This document shows, one piece after another, positions 4,958 to 12,072 of a DNA stretch of 14,422 nt. The position numbers were made by a program, and so were the translations under genes. This stretch comes from JBGTHB01 sp041746415 (GTDB lineage Bacteria > Pseudomonadota > Gammaproteobacteria > Coxiellales > Coxiellaceae). How positions within the stretch are numbered: position 1 is the first letter of the stretch; each line of letters starts with the position of its first letter. Under the pieces are notes generated by a model. It saw only the letters and a program-made list of their open reading frames with translations. It had not been told where the DNA came from and did not search any database. Location of the stretch: positions 1-14,422 of the forward strand of contig JBGTHB010000027.1 in the NCBI GenBank assembly GCA_041746415.1. The letters are read 5' to 3'.

Positions 4958-7387
4958 ATGGCATCACGTGATGTTGGACAAGCCTATGACTCGTCATCAA
5001 TTAAGGTTCTAAAAGGGCTGGATGCGGTACGTAAGCGACCAGGAATGTATATAGGTGACACCGATGATGGTTCTGGCTTGCATCATATGGTTTTTGAGGT
5101 GGTTGATAACTCTATAGATGAAGCGTTGGCCGGTCACTGTAACCACATATGGGTTATTATCCACAAAGATGGCTCCGTTTCAGTTAAAGATAATGGTCGT
5201 GGTATACCTACGGGAATTCATGAAGAAGAAGGACGCTCAGCTGCCGAAGTAATTATGACTGTGTTGCACGCGGGTGGTAAGTTTGACAAAAACTCTTATA
5301 AAGTTTCTGGCGGATTACATGGTGTTGGTGTTTCAGTTGTAAATGCGTTATCAGAAGATTTGTATTTAACGGTTCGTCAGAGCGGTAAAGTTTATTATCA
5401 ACACTATAAAATGGGTGTGCCACAGTTTCCGCTCAAAGAAATTGGCGAAACAGAAGAAACAGGTACAGAAGTGCGCTTTTTGCCGAGTACGCAAATATTC
5501 ACTGATACCTTATTTCATTATGATATTTTAGCAAAACGCTTACGCGAACTTTCATTCTTGAATTCCGGTGTGCGCATTGAATTAATTGATGAACGTAGCG
5601 GTAAAGAAGACGTTTTTGAGTATGAAGGCGGCATAAAAGCTTTTGTAAAACATTTAAATAAAAATAAAAACCCTATTCATCCCGATGTAATTTCATTTAG
5701 CAAAGAAAAAGACGAGGTGGTAGTAGAAATTGCTATGCAGTGGAATGAGGGATTTCAAGAAACTTTATTTTGCTTTACCAATAATATTCCACAGCGTGAT
5801 GGCGGTACTCATTTATCTGGTTTTCGTGCAGCGTTGACGCGCACCCTCAATGCTTATATTGAAAATGAAGGGTTATCAAAAAAGAACAAGGTGACCACAG
5901 CTGGTGATGACTCACGAGAAGGTTTAACAACGGTTCTTTCTGTGAAAGTGCCGGATCCTAAGTTTTCCTCTCAAACTAAAGATAAGCTGGTTTCCTCAGA
6001 GGTTAAACCCATTGTCGAATCCGTAGTTGCGGAACGTTTAAAAGAATTTTTACTGGAAAATCCCAAACAAGCGCGCGCTATTGCAATGAAAATCATTGAT
6101 GCCGCTCGGGCACGCGAAGCCGCGCGCAAAGCACGTGACATGACCCGCCGCAAGAGTGTGTTAGATATCGCTGGTTTGCCCGGCAAACTGGCGGATTGTC
6201 AGGAGAAAGATCCATCGCTGTGTGAGTTGGTATTGGTTGAGGGAGACTCGGCCGGTGGTTCAGCTAAGTTGGGTCGTAACAGAAAGTACCAAGCTATTCT
6301 ACCTCTAAAAGGTAAAATATTAAACGTTGAGAAGGCTCGCTTTGATAAAATGTTAGCTTCTGTTGAGGTTGGTACGTTAATCACCGCGCTGGGCTGTGGT
6401 ATTGGCAAAGATGAATATAACCCGGATGCGATAAGGTATCATAAAATAATCATTATGACCGATGCTGATGTGGATGGGTCGCATATTAGAACTCTTTTAC
6501 TCACCTTTTTTTACCGCCAAATGCCTGAGTTAATTGATAAGGGATATATTTATATTGCCCAACCACCACTTTATAAAGTTAAAAAAGGTAAGCAGGAGCA
6601 ATATATCAAAGACGATGCTGCAATGGATGAGTACCTGTTACAGTTGGCAATAGCTGGCGCGGAGCTCTACCCAAGCGCTGACGCCCCTGCCATTCGAGGC
6701 AAAGCGCTGGAATCGTTGGCGGTTGAGTATCGTGCAGGCAGGAGAGCTTCCGAGCGGCTGGGTAAACGCTATCCAATAGATATTTTACTACCTATTTTGT
6801 ATCTTGAACCGCTATCTTCTGAAGATTTGGCCGATGAGTTGCGTGTGACTCAGTGGGTGAAAAAGCTGGTTACCGATTTAAATACAGGACAGAAAGTAGG
6901 AAGTATCGTTTACGAAGCGGATGTTAAATTTAACGACGAACGCAAACTTTATAATCCTGTGGTGCTAACAAAGAGACACGGTATTACGAAAGAGTGGCGT
7001 TTAACCCAAGAGTTTTTCAATAGTGCGGATTATCGACAAATTGTAGCGGTGAGTAATTCAACTAGAGATCTTATTGAAACCGGATCGTATATTCAAAATG
7101 GCGATAAAAAAATACAAATAAGTAGTTTTGGTCAAGCCTTAGATTGGTTGATGCAGGACGCTAAAAAAGGGTTGGCCATCCAGCGCTATAAAGGCTTGGG
7201 TGAAATGAACCCAGATCAGTTATGGGAAACCACTATGGATCCAGACACAAGACGCTTGCTTCAGGTTAGTATTGAAGACGCGGTGGAGGCTGATCTCATC
7301 TTTACCACATTGATGGGTGATCAGGTAGAGCCGCGGCGTGCTTTTATAGAGTTGAATGCGTTGGCTGTTGAAAATCTCGACGTCTAG
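4958..7387 (+). CDS. gyrB: DNA gyrase subunit B
   Basis: GyrB is the ATPase and TOPRIM subunit of DNA gyrase, which with GyrA introduces negative supercoils. From the ATG at 4958 the product has 809 residues (E. coli 804). The GHKL ATPase domain shows E47 in FEVVDNSIDEA (probable general base), DNGRGIP (78-84) and GGLHGVGVSVVNAL (118-131). The transducer lysine is K341 in QTK. The TOPRIM domain has EGDSAGGSAK (catalytic E428) and the metal-binding aspartates of TDADVDGSH (502, 504, 506). The long Gram-negative-type insert follows, then the QRYKGLGEMNP tail motif. A longer frame from TTG at 4940 exists, but GGAG 6 bases before 4958 favours the ATG. The gene probably has its own promoter in the 238-base gap after recF. 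Its stop abuts the stop of the convergent rsmD. Confidence 0.98.
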   Translation: MASRDVGQAYDSSSIKVLKGLDAVRKRPGMYIGDTDDGSGLHHMVFEVVDNSIDEALAGHCNHIWVIIHKDGSVSVKDNGRGIPTGIHEEEGRSAAEVIMTVLHAGGKFDKNSYKVSGGLHGVGVSVVNALSEDLYLTVRQSGKVYYQHYKMGVPQFPLKEIGETEETGTEVRFLPSTQIFTDTLFHYDILAKRLRELSFLNSGVRIELIDERSGKEDVFEYEGGIKAFVKHLNKNKNPIHPDVISFSKEKDEVVVEIAMQWNEGFQETLFCFTNNIPQRDGGTHLSGFRAALTRTLNAYIENEGLSKKNKVTTAGDDSREGLTTVLSVKVPDPKFSSQTKDKLVSSEVKPIVESVVAERLKEFLLENPKQARAIAMKIIDAARAREAARKARDMTRRKSVLDIAGLPGKLADCQEKDPSLCELVLVEGDSAGGSAKLGRNRKYQAILPLKGKILNVEKARFDKMLASVEVGTLITALGCGIGKDEYNPDAIRYHKIIIMTDADVDGSHIRTLLLTFFYRQMPELIDKGYIYIAQPPLYKVKKGKQEQYIKDDAAMDEYLLQLAIAGAELYPSADAPAIRGKALESLAVEYRAGRRASERLGKRYPIDILLPILYLEPLSSEDLADELRVTQWVKKLVTDLNTGQKVGSIVYEADVKFNDERKLYNPVVLTKRHGITKEWRLTQEFFNSADYRQIVAVSNSTRDLIETGSYIQNGDKKIQISSFGQALDWLMQDAKKGLAIQRYKGLGEMNPDQLWETTMDPDTRRLLQVSIEDAVEADLIFTTLMGDQVEPRRAFIELNALAVENLDV

Positions 7388-7945
7388 TCATTTTGTATAT
7401 CGTAGCAGCCTATACGAAATCATTTTTGTATGGCCGCTTTTGTATAGCTCGTATGGCGGAGTAATATCTATAGTAAGTTTGCTGCATTCTTCTATATAGA
7501 TAAGCGCGCCAGGGCTTAATAAATTTTGTTGATCAAGCGCTGCTAGTGTTGGCTCGAGCAGCGGTGTTTGATAAGGCGGATCAATGAAAACAATATCAAA
7601 GGGCGGCGTTAATTGATGTAGTCCCTGCGGCAGTTCTAACGTCCTAGCTTCAAAATTTTGGATATCTATTTTTTCTGCGGTAGCAGTAATAGTAGCAATA
7701 ATTTTAATATTGTTATCTACAAAACAAACTGACGCAGCACCACGCGATAGCGCTTCAAACCCCAATGCCCCGCTTCCTGAAAAAGCGTCCAAGCAGCGCG
7801 CAGCTTCAATATATGGTGCCAGCCAGTTAAAAACCGTTTCACGAATTCTATCCGGTGTGGGTCGTAAGCTAGGTTCATTTAAAAACTCTATCATGCGGCG
7901 TTTAAATTTCCCGCCAATAATACGGACTTTATTTTTCACCAACAA
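7388..7945 (-). CDS. rsmD: 16S rRNA (guanine(966)-N(2))-methyltransferase RsmD
   Basis: RsmD uses S-adenosylmethionine to methylate N2 of G966 in 16S rRNA during 30S assembly. The product of about 185 residues (E. coli 198) has the family N-terminus VRIIGG and LRPTPDRIRETVFNWLAP (27-44). The SAM-binding motif I is LDAFSGSGALG (52-62), and the catalytic motif DPPY is at 122-125. The start is uncertain. The frame opens with TTG (7945), TTG (7942) and GTG (7939) in a row, none with a strong Shine-Dalgarno sequence, and I report the longest. Any of them overlaps the 3' end of the upstream M16 gene by 11-17 bases, so translation is probably coupled. It shares the minus-strand cluster with the two M16 genes, next to divergent ftsY, a recurring arrangement in gammaproteobacteria. 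Confidence 0.96.
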   Translation of the reverse strand: MLVKNKVRIIGGKFKRRMIEFLNEPSLRPTPDRIRETVFNWLAPYIEAARCLDAFSGSGALGFEALSRGAASVCFVDNNIKIIATITATAEKIDIQNFEARTLELPQGLHQLTPPFDIVFIDPPYQTPLLEPTLAALDQQNLLSPGALIYIEECSKLTIDITPPYELYKSGHTKMISYRLLRYTK

Positions 7946-9230
7946 TTACCGTTATTAGATTTTCTGGTTTAATAGTTTTATCAAACGCCTGTTTAATTGA
8001 CTGTGCAGTTGTCTTGCTAATACGATTTTGATAGGTGTCTAGGTAATTGAGAGGAAGATTATAAAACGCAATATTAACTACATTATCCAAAATGTTTTGA
8101 TTGGTTGCATAACTAAATGGAAACGAGCCAATAAGATATTTTTTAGTCGCTTGCAAGGCTTGATCACTCGGACCTGTAGCAAGATAATTTGCAACAGATG
8201 ATTTAGTTAGAGTAATAGCCTGTTGTACCGTTTGGTTTTTTGTTTGAAAAGCAATATAGAATGGCCCAGGTTGTTGCCAAGCATTAAAAGCGCTGCTAAT
8301 GCCATAAACTAAACCGTGCTCATTGCGCACGGTTTTCATTAAAATAGAAGTAAGTCCCATATTACCGAGTAAAGTATTTCCAACCTGTAAAGGTAAATAG
8401 TCTGCATTGTTTCGACTAATCGCAGCTTGCCCAATAATAATTGTGCTTTGGGGAGAGTTAAAATCAACATGATAAGTTTTATTGTGAGGTTGAATATTAA
8501 TTTTGGGTAGGCTATAGGCTTTACCAGCTGGTAATTGAGTTGAAATCATTTCTGCTACGGATTTAGCCTGATTTTTGGTGGTATCACCAATAATTACAAT
8601 TAAAGCATTGTTGGCATTGTAGTAATTTTTATAAAATGAAGTTACATCATTAGCGCTAATTCCAGTGATAGAATGTGTGGTGCCATCAATGGGGTGCGCA
8701 TAAGGAGTGTTGCCGTATAATTCATTATAAAAAGTAATCCCTGCGATGGTGTAAGGATTTTGTAAGCTGCTTTGAATGTCTGAGATAGTTTGTGCTTTAA
8801 CTCGTGAAAAAGTAGCAGTTGAAAAAGTCATTTTCGTTAGTAATTTAGTATAAAAATCAATTGCCGGTTTGAGGTATTTTTCACGCGAGAGTGTGCGCAT
8901 GTGCACCACAGCCATATCGCGATTGACAGTGCTATCAAAATTAATGCCAAGACTATTTATAGCGTTAGCAATTTGGGTGGTGTTTAAATCAGTAGTTTGT
9001 TGCCCAATAAATTGGTTGGTAAGTGAGGCTAATCCACCCTGCTTGCCATCGTATGCAGAACCAGCGTGAAACACAGTTGAAACATCTAAAATGGGTAACG
9101 TATTAATTTTAACAAAATAAACAGAGACATGGTTTTTTGTTTGCCATTGTTGAATTTTTACATAAGATTTATTTGCAAAACAGCAGCTAGAAAAAATAAT
9201 AAAGGTAAATAATACAGACCACCATTGCAT
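7929..9230 (-). CDS. M16 family peptidase homologue lacking the catalytic motif (probable partner subunit)
   Basis: This 433-residue M16 (pitrilysin/MPP fold) protein has a likely signal peptide: a hydrophobic run at about residues 4-18, with cleavage plausible after CFA. It is therefore probably exported to the periplasm. The active-site helix is present but degenerate. Where the neighbouring paralogue has HVLEH at 69-73, this one has SLTNQ at exactly the same numbers (S69, N72, Q73), so it cannot bind the catalytic zinc in the usual way. The C-terminal half keeps the substrate-binding R-Y pair in VRNEHGLVYG (R302, Y309), typical of the non-catalytic-motif subunit in two-chain M16B enzymes. 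The ATG lies 1 base after the stop of the active paralogue and the 3' end overlaps rsmD. I infer a heterodimer with the upstream product; the substrate is unknown. Confidence 0.92.
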   Translation of the reverse strand: MQWWSVLFTFIIFSSCCFANKSYVKIQQWQTKNHVSVYFVKINTLPILDVSTVFHAGSAYDGKQGGLASLTNQFIGQQTTDLNTTQIANAINSLGINFDSTVNRDMAVVHMRTLSREKYLKPAIDFYTKLLTKMTFSTATFSRVKAQTISDIQSSLQNPYTIAGITFYNELYGNTPYAHPIDGTTHSITGISANDVTSFYKNYYNANNALIVIIGDTTKNQAKSVAEMISTQLPAGKAYSLPKINIQPHNKTYHVDFNSPQSTIIIGQAAISRNNADYLPLQVGNTLLGNMGLTSILMKTVRNEHGLVYGISSAFNAWQQPGPFYIAFQTKNQTVQQAITLTKSSVANYLATGPSDQALQATKKYLIGSFPFSYATNQNILDNVVNIAFYNLPLNYLDTYQNRISKTTAQSIKQAFDKTIKPENLITVIVGEK

Positions 9231-9231
9231 A

Positions 9232-10575
9232 TTAGTTTCCCTGTGATTTTGAATTTAATGGGTGTAGTACACCGATTGTTAAATTGGATAAAGTGAGGTA
9301 TTTTTGTGCCACTTTGTTAACTTGTGCTGCAGTAATAGCATTGATGTTTTTGGTATAGTCCTCGCCAGCTTGCCACGGCAGCCCAACTGCAACGGGGATG
9401 CCAATATCATAAGCCAGCGATTCTAGTGAGTCATGGCTATAAATTTTTTGAGCCATTACTTGGGTTTTAATGCGAGCTAATTCTTCATTTGTAATAGGAT
9501 GCGCTTTTAGTGAAGCGATGGCTTTCAATAGCGCTTTAGTTAAGGTTTTGGTGGTATTGGGTGGATTAGGTACCGCGCTAATGGTGAATAAATTTCGATG
9601 CAGATAAAATTCATTATAATCACACTCAATTGAGTTAGCGATTCTGGATTGACGTACTAATTTTTCAGTTAAGCGAGAACTGTCGCCATCACAAAAAGCA
9701 CTACTAAAAAGATCCAAGGCATAACCTTGCCATGGTCCATCATCATTATTAGTTATGGTGGGTGTGACATAAGCAAGATAAACAGTAGGCTGTTTTGCTG
9801 GCAAATAAGCATCAACACGTTTTTGCGAAAACGATTTAATTTCGCTACGCGGTTTTAGAGTTGGTAATTCTTTTTTAGGGATAGCAGCGAAATCTTTTTT
9901 AACGAGCGCATAAACAGCACTGGGTTTAACATCTCCCACTACTACAATAAAAGCGTTGTTCGGCGCATACCAAGTGTCATACCAGTTTTTTAAATCAGCT
10001 AAGGTGATGTTTTCAATGTCGGTCATCCAGCCAATGGTTAAATGATGATAAGGGTTATTTACTAATGCGGTGGCATTAACGCGTTCATAAAGTTTAGCAT
10101 TTGGATTGCTGTCAATACGCATGCGTCGTTCTTCCATAACGACTTGGAGTTCTTTTTTAAAATCATTTTCGTTTAGCAGCAGATTTTGCATGCGATCCGC
10201 TTCAAGTTGCAATACCAAAGGCAGCTTATTTGCCGGCATATATTGGTAATACATAGTGAAATCATTTGTTGTCATAGCATTTTGTTGGCCACCATTTTCA
10301 TTAACTAGACTTTCTAAAACGCCAGGACCATATTTTTTTGTGCCACGAAACATCATGTGTTCAAGTACGTGAGCAATACCGGTTGTGCCATTTTGCTCAT
10401 TACCACTGCCCACTTTGTACCAAACTGAAGATAAAACAACGGGTGCGCGATGATTTTCTTTAACAAAGAGCTGCAGACCGTTGGCAAGCGTGTAAACATG
10501 CACCGTGGAATTCTCGGTGGTGGCTAAGCCAAATAATGGAATAAGCACAATAAGGACAAAGATTTTGCGTAGCAT
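9232..10575 (-). CDS. Zinc metallopeptidase, M16 family (catalytic subunit)
   Basis: This 447-residue M16B peptidase has an N-terminal signal peptide (positive MLRK, hydrophobic core to about residue 17, cleavage near GLA), which suggests periplasmic action. The inverted zinc motif HxxEH is HVLEH (H69, E72, H73). The expected distal Glu ligand lies in VVMEERRMR (E148 or E149), at the normal distance. The context GTTGIAHVLEHMMFRGT is close to family consensus. An AAGGTGA element sits about 7 bases before the ATG. It is the first gene of the M16-M16-rsmD cluster and diverges from ftsY across 61 bases, where a weak minus-strand promoter may lie. The physiological substrate is unknown; relatives degrade or process peptides in the envelope. 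Confidence 0.95.
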   Translation of the reverse strand: MLRKIFVLIVLIPLFGLATTENSTVHVYTLANGLQLFVKENHRAPVVLSSVWYKVGSGNEQNGTTGIAHVLEHMMFRGTKKYGPGVLESLVNENGGQQNAMTTNDFTMYYQYMPANKLPLVLQLEADRMQNLLLNENDFKKELQVVMEERRMRIDSNPNAKLYERVNATALVNNPYHHLTIGWMTDIENITLADLKNWYDTWYAPNNAFIVVVGDVKPSAVYALVKKDFAAIPKKELPTLKPRSEIKSFSQKRVDAYLPAKQPTVYLAYVTPTITNNDDGPWQGYALDLFSSAFCDGDSSRLTEKLVRQSRIANSIECDYNEFYLHRNLFTISAVPNPPNTTKTLTKALLKAIASLKAHPITNEELARIKTQVMAQKIYSHDSLESLAYDIGIPVAVGLPWQAGEDYTKNINAITAAQVNKVAQKYLTLSNLTIGVLHPLNSKSQGN

Positions 10576-10636
10576 GGACCATCACCTTGAGGTAAGATAA
10601 GCCACTATTTTAAAGCTTATATTAAGGAAGTCCAGC

Positions 10637-11581
10637 ATGTTTGGATTTAAATCAAAAGACAAAGTTGAAACGACATCATGGTTTTCGCGTCTCACCACGG
10701 GATTAAAAAAAACACGCAAACTATTTGGTAATCGTATTAGTGATTTGTTGCGAGGGAAACGTCAGCTTGATGCAGAAACGCGAGAAGCGCTGGAAACCAT
10801 TTTATTGCAAGCCGATGTAGGTCTGGATGCAACCCAACGCATATTGGATACCGTCACGCAAAAATTATCACGTCAAGAAGTAAAAGATGAAAATGCGGTT
10901 ATGCATATGCTTAAAGATGAGCTCATTGAAATTTTACGCCCCTATGTGAAGCCAATTGAGATCACTCAAAAGCCCTATGTGATTTTAGTGGTTGGCATTA
11001 ATGGCTCTGGTAAAACCACCAGCATTGCTAAGATGGCGCATTATTTTCAAGCGCAACAACACAAAGTAATGTTAGCGGCTGGAGACACTTTTCGTGCCGC
11101 AGCTGTCGAGCAATTGCAGGTGTGGGGTAAGCGCAACGATGTAGTGGTGATTGCCCAACAAAGTGGTGCAGACAGCGCTTCGGTTATTTTTGATGCCGTG
11201 CACGCAAGCAAAGCGCGCGCAGTGGATGTGTTATTGGCAGATACAGCTGGACGTTTGCATACACAACAAAATTTAATGGCTGAACTCGAAAAAATTAAAC
11301 GTGTGATTCAAAAACAATATCCCGAAGCGCCACAACAAACGGTGTTGGTTTTGGATGCGGGAATTGGCCAAAATGCCATACATCAAGCAGAACAATTTCA
11401 TCAAGCCATTGGAATTACCAGTATAATTTTAACTAAGCTTGACGGCACAGCAAAAGGCGGCATTATTTTTGCTTTAGTTGAAAAATTGAAATTACCTATT
11501 TCGTTTATTGGCATTGGCGAAAGTGTCGATGATTTAAAACCCTTCGATGCGGCGCAATTTGTTACGGCGTTGTTTGAGTAA
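10637..11581 (+). CDS. ftsY: Signal recognition particle receptor FtsY
   Basis: FtsY is the membrane-associated GTPase that receives SRP-bound ribosomes and hands them to SecYEG. The 314-residue product has the N domain (about 20-100) and the G domain. G1 is GINGSGKT (120-127), and DTFRAAAVEQL is the I-box region (150-160). DTAGR is at 202-206, TKLD at 266-269 followed by GTAKGG, and IGIGESVDDLKPF at 291-303. The long acidic A domain of E. coli FtsY (497 residues) is absent. The basic, amphipathic segment WFSRLTTGLKKTRKLF (15-30) probably serves as the membrane-targeting helix. One oddity is AGIGQNA (241-247), where Ile replaces the usual Thr. The ATG follows AAGGAAG at 6 bases. ftsE and ftsX, common downstream partners, are not found next to it. 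Confidence 0.98.
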   Translation: MFGFKSKDKVETTSWFSRLTTGLKKTRKLFGNRISDLLRGKRQLDAETREALETILLQADVGLDATQRILDTVTQKLSRQEVKDENAVMHMLKDELIEILRPYVKPIEITQKPYVILVVGINGSGKTTSIAKMAHYFQAQQHKVMLAAGDTFRAAAVEQLQVWGKRNDVVVIAQQSGADSASVIFDAVHASKARAVDVLLADTAGRLHTQQNLMAELEKIKRVIQKQYPEAPQQTVLVLDAGIGQNAIHQAEQFHQAIGITSIILTKLDGTAKGGIIFALVEKLKLPISFIGIGESVDDLKPFDAAQFVTALFE

Positions 11582-11599
11582 GCAGGCATAGGCTATAAT
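11570..11599 (+). promoter_or_regulatory. Candidate promoter for the SnoaL-like gene
   Basis: A perfect TATAAT (11594-11599) lies 35 bases before the ATG of the next gene. At 18 bases upstream TTGTTT (11570-11575) is a poor -35, matching three of six. The site overlaps the 3' end of ftsY and would let the two downstream genes be expressed independently of ftsY. Confidence 0.4.
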
Positions 11600-11634
11600 C
11601 AAAATAGTCAATACACATTTAAAAAGGAAATGGA

Positions 11635-12036
11635 ATGCAGCGTTATCACCCAACTATTGATACCTTATTTAATCAAATGTGGAATCAGCACCGACCAGAA
11701 CTTGCCGATGAATTACTTGCCGAGAATTTTAAAGCATACTATTCAGATGAGGTTGTTTCTACTCATGACGCTTTTAAAGCGATGCTAATGGATTGGTTTA
11801 CAGGGATTCCCGATATTAAGCATGACGTGCTTGATTATTTCGAACAAGGTGACCGCGTGGTAGCGCGCTGGACGGGTTATGGTAAGCACACGGGAGAGTT
11901 TTCTGGTCTTGCCGCAACGGGCAAACCGTTTCACTATTCAGGCATTACTATTTTCCAGCTTGATGATACTGGTAAAATTAGCCAGGCATGGATAGCAATG
12001 GATTTCGCTGAACAGTTTGCCAAATTAAGCCAATAA
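11635..12036 (+). CDS. SnoaL-like / ester cyclase family protein
   Basis: This 133-residue single-domain protein resembles the SnoaL-like fold (NTF2-like superfamily), often annotated as ester cyclase. Recognisable pieces are WFTGIPD (54-60), VVARWTGYGKHTGEFSGL (75-92), ATGKPF (94-99) and SGITIFQLDDTGKISQAW (102-119), in the usual order for SnoaL-type proteins. The fold is a cone-shaped alpha+beta barrel with a central pocket. Members act as cyclases, hydrolases or isomerases, or bind small molecules, and the substrate cannot be read from sequence. No signal peptide is seen, so it is probably cytoplasmic. AAGGAAA lies 4 bases before the ATG. The 36-base gap to the next gene has no terminator, so the two are probably co-transcribed. 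No polyketide synthesis gene is in the window. Confidence 0.85.
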   Translation: MQRYHPTIDTLFNQMWNQHRPELADELLAENFKAYYSDEVVSTHDAFKAMLMDWFTGIPDIKHDVLDYFEQGDRVVARWTGYGKHTGEFSGLAATGKPFHYSGITIFQLDDTGKISQAWIAMDFAEQFAKLSQ

Positions 12037-12072
12037 TATTGCCCCCAATTACCTGCAGCAAGGAATGCTTGA

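Noticed and set aside
7391..7445. TTTTGTAT occurring three times
   Set aside because: It encodes Tyr-Lys or Thr-Lys pairs at the C-terminus of RsmD with irregular spacing; coincidental codon use is enough.
10576..10636. Divergent promoters between the M16 gene and ftsY
   Set aside because: Both must start in or near these 61 bases, but only weak hexamers are visible (for example TATATT at 10618-10623 without a -35), so no site is called.
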